A stretch of 20,431 nt of DNA, from positions 1 to 20,431 of IMG/VR virus record IMGVR_UViG_3300032238_001125; one strand, given 5' to 3'. The DNA is from a virus. Numbering within the stretch: the stretch's first letter is position 1; every line of letters begins with the position of its first letter. The notes beneath the pieces were generated by a model. That model ran no database searches and had not been told where the DNA came from. It saw nothing but the letters and a program-made list of their open reading frames with translations. The position numbers and the translations under genes are program-made. Of the stretch, positions 18,001-20,431 are shown piece after piece.

Positions 18001-18837
18001 AAATTAATGTGGATGAAAATGTGTGGAGGTCAATCAGGGGACACATCTCACGATATAGAGAGTGATTCAGAGGAGAATGTTTATATAACAGGATCTTATA
18101 CTTCACCTGCATATTTCTCTCCTGAAGAAATAGAATCAAGAGGTGGCACAGACATATATTTAACTAAATTTAACCAAGATGGTTTATTGGTTGATATAGT
18201 TACTGCTGGAGGACTTAATAATGATTCAGGAGCAGATCTAGCATTAGACCAAGAGGAGAATATTTATTTAACAGGGTATTTTGAGGGTGAAGCTGAATTT
18301 TCACCTTACGTTGTTTTATCTCCTCCTGGAGGATCATTAGATGCTTTCCTTGGTAAAATACCTAAGCAAAGATTCAGAAGCGGATTAAAGATAGGAGGCG
18401 TACAATCTTGGTTAGGATCTCATTCTTGGTCTTGGAAAGAAGAGAAATTGTACAATAAAGAATTTGAGATTCCTTTAGCCACTACTATATTTATAAATCC
18501 TATAGATTCGTTAATACCTGGTAAAAAGAATCATATTTGGACTCTTGTTGACACAGAGACAGGTGAAACAATAGTAAAAATAAGAAGAAGCCCATACTTT
18601 ATATGGACTTTCTTAAAACCTGGATTTTATACAATCTACTGTGAATTACAGGATGCTAACGGAAACATATATGAAACCGAGCATAAAGGTATGATAAGAG
18701 TAATAGATCATAAAGAAGCTTTTGCAGGGGATTTAAAACCAGATGTTGTAAATCCTGATGATTACTTATTAAGAACTATTTACTACGACAGAAAAGAATT
18801 AGGATTCCCTCCTTTATCTAGATTTCAAATAGATTAA
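12061..18837 (+). CDS. Giant baseplate wedge protein: gp7/tail-protein-I-like N-terminus fused to PKD-like and beta-propeller domains
   Basis: The 2258-residue protein sits where T4 has gp7 (about 1030 aa) and P2 has gpI. Residues about 236-270 (GESIFPYLGSYKSLFNAIKFFGYYDLRVKEYW) match the 'kGT..sl..al..~G~' element of tail protein I / gp7. LNARIIDITGEGVYF near 404-418 closes that block. A Thr/Ser-rich linker lies at about 573-620. PKD/Ig-like beta-sandwiches are suggested near 712-800 (VHFVPYVGEYNIKCRVWD) and 2146-2217 (FIWTFLKPGFYTIYCELQDA). Residues about 1201-1490 carry two-component-regulator-type propeller repeats (GDIWVTG, HKWIGTATGLTYWD, LWIATDAGLSRFDG). Residues about 1670-2100 carry seven SBBP-type repeats. 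Start ATG 12061 follows TAG A. The N-terminus should anchor in the wedge; the propellers probably face outward, for binding or scaffolding. Confidence 0.75.
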   Translation: MTLENLLFFDKKGDQYIFKWNGNYWEGSVLFPIVSEKLFEVQHIFIIEKFLDSSSELKYGFPHSYGTSPGTPVWRTRWESNYDGKTDVSNIIYTYELGVDGELDSPVLVKANNIEFYPEVVPGDTVDSPSGIVVTSDINPSSMQINIALNSDTEGIYDRSFILEDYTDPNNPITILKVGFHGEVEGEDSRLSVLLGNFGREFNASDALIVREGDIKEEFPDFEIINKKRKELLLTGESIFPYLGSYKSLFNAIKFFGYYDLRVKEYWLNIKKDDADTLTPLQQNQKILNQLKKPNIEGQNRLELISSLIKDENEGKFKQVEVYGKNKDGTFGLKKQFEQLFPSKSFKKTALFGLFYDINRVVEDQDEDQYGYPIVEDTFAFSPEEVLIKLFGLKERLKRDYLPLNARIIDITGEGVYFNIYKTRGWTDQVDISEIKAGIKVDFTVFPENGYIEDLRPFYTKPNQAGILYPAVNGTEEGISYYGNTIDPYTYFQEYPISTISSWETAIQSFYDDVKSGTMPKFLGDGDYDYPGYKLFSNGTEYVFPAGCPIIIKDNTFTLPWDDVSACWDSFDTTITTTPLQIASYTSTTSSNPGTPTQTVNSTSTFTLPTTFPSNVTINIGPGNDWFDTASPEVIFVRVESIDSPGNLVLGYCSSGDYNTITGDLYIQMMYTRGSGQYSNWKVTPTNLGFSSYTFDYYENFVQSNGFYSWDRIPYLDFYEIEWTIYKNDDISPYFFQIRGGLPDLETLVHFVPYVGEYNIKCRVWDTLNSISLGIKRSVLKVDKRSIELNTITRFRESEIYDWDNAPLKWESYPSQWIFPVENTNKILSISDMIENYPEYSNNFNEGQQCEVLTKLPEVKATIDFEIGVNQIDINNIVSTYNGSGYSLAIATTNTSHGYSSGDIVWIYDSTGAPYGQYPITVTGSNTFEIPEIIITAITGGYVYGAGNVKITADSLLIADCNFQGDINATTSLIYSTINASPLTPKYKVINLIDSTTPGYKKFTLQAPNNSGDLWNGKVLSIQVTGSILSSITNGTFTGGVNETEKYLEYDFNYLPKKEMRFWGTKGLSWNTFEDFQFEKAYAHTWDMYDYHNDWLGGFDLYSLQYGDKIRVTKDSLGIILGETDSPGNSYLDLSEAANQLNDSTDENIKRFDYTVRGFSELPNNFYINSNPISPDLSTNPGPKNITSTFYSLPTYSPVLFHPTGIAWDADGDIWVTGEDVIRFDGANYTVYDSSNSVMPGISILTNCIKIDRNDVKWIGIENSLTPLVKINDKDPSQSFAYSVSDFVDNGGNPVSPVIASSIHAVEINPQSGDIFGAFVCNASPSYDGLLFYDSHAKSWNLYTTANSDIPSDNIRDLRLEYYGINKWYLWIATDAGLSRFDGVGFKNYTASNSGLPDDDVYSIEIDKLKHKWIGTATGLTYWDNIRWAVWNSSTNPEISSGRFGNIVETGNANIWFTIDPSSSPGDTELYFFDGYFFTKVLYRNDGTTLINPCNVFHGKTMLSAPWKTIKNGQTTYPRNLLFLTEDGEIGKLDYVIPHIQATSKSAGPNGWDFVYHDTSTPLPSIENIYNYGIDGSQLGFSFIIGPLNDNITLNSDYTRPIMPNVDRYSWYKPVWQRYNIDRLKDQFPSLNIDDVFLYAPLRDIISGKANKEPYWRNSQIERIAQKKSRDLFDNFEWVITLGNSNPDQGVKVTVDNEGDIIAIGDFTGTIFMGEVNNIGAQDIYLNSLDQGVYVAKYNKGGVIQWATSVSSTSPQGPIYARSVISDKNGNIYVACDNSLTGFIEINKYNSGGTLLSTIHIPITPDQFLGDIKVDKYENIYICGAFEGNLTLGTYSLSSIGQDSAFIAKIDPSLSFVWAKQLTTTTYSKAYELSVLKEEYLYLTGVFDTQIDLGPITLNGVGNPDMFVAKFSTGDGTCLWADSFADDSLTSFGSTSICIDPKGHVLITGSFEGTMEIEGKKISSFPGATDIFVLKLLSTGKLMWMKMCGGQSGDTSHDIESDSEENVYITGSYTSPAYFSPEEIESRGGTDIYLTKFNQDGLLVDIVTAGGLNNDSGADLALDQEENIYLTGYFEGEAEFSPYVVLSPPGGSLDAFLGKIPKQRFRSGLKIGGVQSWLGSHSWSWKEEKLYNKEFEIPLATTIFINPIDSLIPGKKNHIWTLVDTETGETIVKIRRSPYFIWTFLKPGFYTIYCELQDANGNIYETEHKGMIRVIDHKEAFAGDLKPDVVNPDDYLLRTIYYDRKELGFPPLSRFQID
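15655..16530 (+). repeat. Reg_prop-type beta-propeller repeats inside the giant wedge gene
   Basis: The translation repeats short blades of the two-component-regulator propeller type: an Asp/Lys turn, 'W(I/V)(G/A)T..G(L)' and 'FDG..(F/W).(N/V)Y'. Clear copies are DADGDIWVTGEDVIRFDGANYTVYD, RNDVKWIGIENSL, WYLWIATDAGLSRFDGVGFKNYT, KHKWIGTATGLTYWDNIRWAVWN and ANIWFTIDPSS followed by LYFFDGYFF (each split where long). The number of complete blades is uncertain; I count five or six. Confidence 0.6.
17068..18366 (+). repeat. Seven SBBP-type beta-propeller repeats inside the giant wedge gene
   Basis: The motif '(D)..(G/E)NIY(I/L)TG.FEG' recurs with its conserved Asp region at codons beginning near 17137, 17350, 17494, 17677, 17869, 18055 and 18241. 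The spacing settles to about 186 bases (62 residues) in the last four copies. Between the motifs lie 'D.(F/Y).(A/T)K(F/Y)...G...W' elements, for example AFIAKIDPSLSFVWAKQ and IFVLKLLSTGKLMWMK. Seven copies are what a closed seven-bladed propeller needs. The copies are diverged in DNA sequence, so the duplications are old. Confidence 0.72.
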
Positions 18838-18849
18838 TTCTATTAATCT
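18831..18849. terminator. Perfect palindrome spanning the convergent gene ends; possible bidirectional terminator
   Basis: AGATTAAT-TCT-ATTAATCT is a perfect eight-pair inverted repeat with a three-base loop. It covers the TAA stop of the giant wedge gene (18835-18837), the whole 11-base gap, and the first base of the phoH stop on the other strand. The symmetry suits a shared terminator for both convergent transcripts. The stem is nearly all A/T and no long T-run follows, so it may be weak. Confidence 0.35.
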
Positions 18850-19520
18850 CAAGTCGTATACTCCCTGTACACATCTAAGATTTCGGGAACTATAGGATGT
18901 CTATGGTTTTTCTTTAACGTGATAACCTTAACTCCAGGAACCCTTGCTGCTAGTGTGTTCATAAAGTCTAGACCTGATTCTTTCTTGTTTTTTAAATCTA
19001 TTTGAGATGTGTCTCCACATATCATTATTTTAGATCCTATACCAAGTCTTCCTAGAACCATTTCCATTTGACTCATAGTTACGTTCTGAGCTTCGTCTAC
19101 TATTACACAAGAATTAACTAATGTTCTACCTCTCATGAAAGGGAAAGGTAAGATCTCGATAATTCCTTCACTAAGTAATTTTTCTATTTTAGTTTTGTCG
19201 TAGACCATTTCTAAATTAGCATAAATAGGAGCTAACCATGGATCCATTTTTTCTTTTAAATCCCCTGGAAGAAATCCTATATCTTCCTTTGCAACAGTTG
19301 GTCTAGTAATAACTAGTTTTTCTATTTCTCTATTGAATAGCATATCCAAAGCTATCTGAACTGCTAATAGAGTTTTACCTGATCCTGCTGCTCCTTTTAG
19401 AACATTAACCGGGTTTTCCAATATGATGGCTTTAGCATCTTTTTGTTCCTCATTTAAATTGATTTTGAATTTAATGGGATTTTTCGGCTTTCTTTTTTGA
19501 GTCCAATTGCTTCCTGTCAT
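18849..19520 (-). CDS. phoH: PhoH-like P-loop ATPase
   Basis: This 223-residue PhoH-family ATPase is complete. From the ATG at 19520: a Q-motif-like NLNEEQKDA (21-29), Walker A GAAGSGKT (43-50), TRPTVAKEDIGFLPGDLKEK (72-91) and DPWLAPIY, Walker B VIVDEAQN (139-146), GDTSQID (169-175) and the distal HRHP (206-209). Nothing key is missing. PhoH proteins are cytoplasmic, resemble superfamily 1 helicase cores and are common in marine phages; their substrate in phages is unsettled, with RNA metabolism or phosphate stress proposed. The frame extends upstream to a TTG at 19643, but that start would run into the neighbouring divergent gene and adds residues of no family resemblance, so I chose ATG 19520. 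It is the only - strand gene in the window and is probably transcribed separately from the late structural genes. Confidence 0.94.
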   Translation of the reverse strand: MTGSNWTQKRKPKNPIKFKINLNEEQKDAKAIILENPVNVLKGAAGSGKTLLAVQIALDMLFNREIEKLVITRPTVAKEDIGFLPGDLKEKMDPWLAPIYANLEMVYDKTKIEKLLSEGIIEILPFPFMRGRTLVNSCVIVDEAQNVTMSQMEMVLGRLGIGSKIMICGDTSQIDLKNKKESGLDFMNTLAARVPGVKVITLKKNHRHPIVPEILDVYREYTT

Positions 19521-19630
19521 AAGATTTTTTTTATTTTGAGAAACATATTCGATGTTTCTCAGTTTAATAATTAGCCTGTCTTTTCTTAAAGTAATAAATA
19601 CAGGATATATATCAAAAAAAGAAAAATCAA
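19521..19630. promoter_or_regulatory. Divergent promoter region between phoH and the fibre-like gene
   Basis: These 110 bases separate two divergent starts, so promoters for both strands should lie here. On the + strand TAATAAATAC (about 19592-19601) resembles the T4-type late element TATAAATA and would leave a leader of roughly 25 bases before ATG 19631. On the - strand I see no convincing consensus. A perfect inverted repeat lies 17 bases upstream of the phoH start. Neither start has a Shine-Dalgarno; the + strand leader is A-rich (AAAAAAAGAAAAATCAA). Confidence 0.4.
19537..19561. promoter_or_regulatory. Perfect inverted repeat (10-pair stem, 5-base loop) in the phoH leader
   Basis: TGAGAAACAT-ATTCG-ATGTTTCTCA pairs perfectly over ten bases. 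On the phoH strand it ends 17 bases before the start codon and is followed by an A-rich run rather than a T-run, so it does not look like an intrinsic terminator for phoH. It could be a repressor operator, a leader hairpin that controls translation or stabilises the mRNA, or part of a promoter. Confidence 0.45.
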
Positions 19631-20431
19631 ATGGCAATAACAATTACCGAAATCCTTGGAACGGATTCTATTTCAGGATCAAGATTAACTATTAATGCTA
19701 ACTTTTTGCTATTAGAGAACGCTTACAATGATTTAGAGAACACTTTTAATATTAATGTGTTAACTGGATCTATGGACGTTTCTAGTGCATCCAGTGGGCA
19801 AATAAAATCTAAATCTCTTTTAACTAACAGCTTGGTGATGCCAGCTTCTGGATCTCCTACGATTCAGATATATGGAACTGGAGCAAGCGGAGGATCAATC
19901 ATATTTACAAATACTGTTGCAGGAGCTACTGGTATTTTTTCAAATGTTCTTCAAGCTAATGCACTTTCTGCTTCTGGAGCAGCGAATTTTGGAGCAACAG
20001 CAACTTTCCAAAGCGTTGTTAATTTAGAAGGAAGAGTGAGCATAGGAGCTTCTGGTAATTTCGTCAATACAAATAGAAAGGCTATAGTAGGTTCTACTAC
20101 AGCGTTTCCTTCTGCTCCTGGAGCAGGTGTAACCGGAACATTCTCTACGCCTTATCAATTAACACTAACAGAAAATGTTATCTATATACAATCAGACTAT
20201 GTTTCGGGTGCGACAGCTGATGCTGGATTCGCCACTGGATTTTTCTTTTATGCAACAACAGGCTCTGGAGCAACTGCTTCTACTATCCCTGCAGGTTACA
20301 CAGTAACATTAATTGATACTGCTACTACTGCAGGATTAATAGCTACAGGGGTAACTGGACCTGGTGGATCCGAATACTACACAGGATTCTCAACTGGTGA
20401 TGCTTCATATTCTGATCCTTCTATACAAACA
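19631..20431 (+). CDS. Fibre-like virion protein, N-terminal 267 residues (3' end outside window)
   Basis: An open frame begins at ATG 19631 and stays open to the last base of the window (267 codons). The N-terminus (MAITITEILGTDSISGSRLT, then INANFLLLENAYNDLENTFN) has one predicted helix, residues about 21-40, that could trimerise or dock on the virion. From about residue 50 the sequence is strongly Gly/Ala/Ser/Thr-rich with short strands and repeated forms such as GATGIFSN, SASGAANFGATATF and IGASGNFVN, as in elongated phage fibre shafts. From about 155 onward (STPYQLTLTENVIYIQSDYV, GFFFYATTGSG) a beta-rich domain follows. There is no signal peptide. It is a candidate fibre, whisker or capsid-surface protein; which of these cannot be settled from the fragment. 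No Shine-Dalgarno; an A-rich leader precedes the start. Confidence 0.68.
   Translation, partial: MAITITEILGTDSISGSRLTINANFLLLENAYNDLENTFNINVLTGSMDVSSASSGQIKSKSLLTNSLVMPASGSPTIQIYGTGASGGSIIFTNTVAGATGIFSNVLQANALSASGAANFGATATFQSVVNLEGRVSIGASGNFVNTNRKAIVGSTTAFPSAPGAGVTGTFSTPYQLTLTENVIYIQSDYVSGATADAGFATGFFFYATTGSGATASTIPAGYTVTLIDTATTAGLIATGVTGPGGSEYYTGFSTGDASYSDPSIQT

Noticed and set aside
19521-19643. Longer phoH beginning at TTG 19643
   Set aside because: It would overlap the start of the divergent fibre-like gene and add 41 residues with no family resemblance, encoded in part by the inverted repeat. ATG 19520 gives a complete PhoH of normal size.
1-20431. tRNA genes, CRISPR arrays, insertion sequences or attachment sites
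   Set aside because: The non-coding stretches are all 110 bases or shorter; none shows a cloverleaf, spaced repeats or terminal inverted repeats with a transposase.

Overview
The window looks like part of a large tailed double-stranded DNA phage with a contractile, T4-type tail. It is AT-rich: by eye roughly one third G+C, with Ile mostly ATA, Arg mostly AGA and Leu mostly TTA. Almost every base is coding. Ten genes run on the + strand and one, phoH, on the - strand. I see no tRNA, integrase, insertion sequence or CRISPR array. Most start codons lack a Shine-Dalgarno sequence. Together with the AT-rich initiation sites, this fits a Bacteroidota host; that assignment is an inference from translation signals, not from homology.

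Layout. Positions 3-263 hold the C-terminal end of an unrecognised gene. A gp5/VgrG-like spike (286-1200) and a 1700-residue protein of unknown role (1202-6304) follow. Next come two genes unusual for a baseplate cluster: a ribosomal protein S1-like protein with several S1 domains (6361-7470), and an amidoligase-like protein with a pentapeptide-repeat segment (7474-8916). Then comes an unrecognised 259-residue protein (8923-9702), probably a virion or assembly protein. The classical baseplate wedge block is gp25-like (9741-10112), gp6/J-like (10115-11812), an 81-residue protein (11814-12059) and a 2258-residue protein (12061-18837). The last joins a gp7/tail-protein-I-like N-terminus to PKD-like domains and two beta-propeller regions.

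The - strand phoH ATPase gene (18849-19520) converges on the giant wedge gene across an 11-base gap that lies inside a perfect AT-rich palindrome. It diverges from a fibre-like gene (19631 onward, cut by the window end) across 110 bases that contain a second perfect inverted repeat.

How the genes work together. The spike, gp25, gp6 and gp7-like proteins should form the baseplate hub and wedges. The propellers of the giant wedge protein and the fibre-like protein are candidates for surface exposure and receptor binding. The S1-like protein could help phage mRNAs without Shine-Dalgarno sequences reach ribosomes. The most novel-looking unit is the S1-like and amidoligase-like pair. The two genes share a reading frame and are separated only by TAA AAA TTG. 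The amidoligase appears to lack its usual His-x-His motif and carries a Cys-laddered pentapeptide segment.
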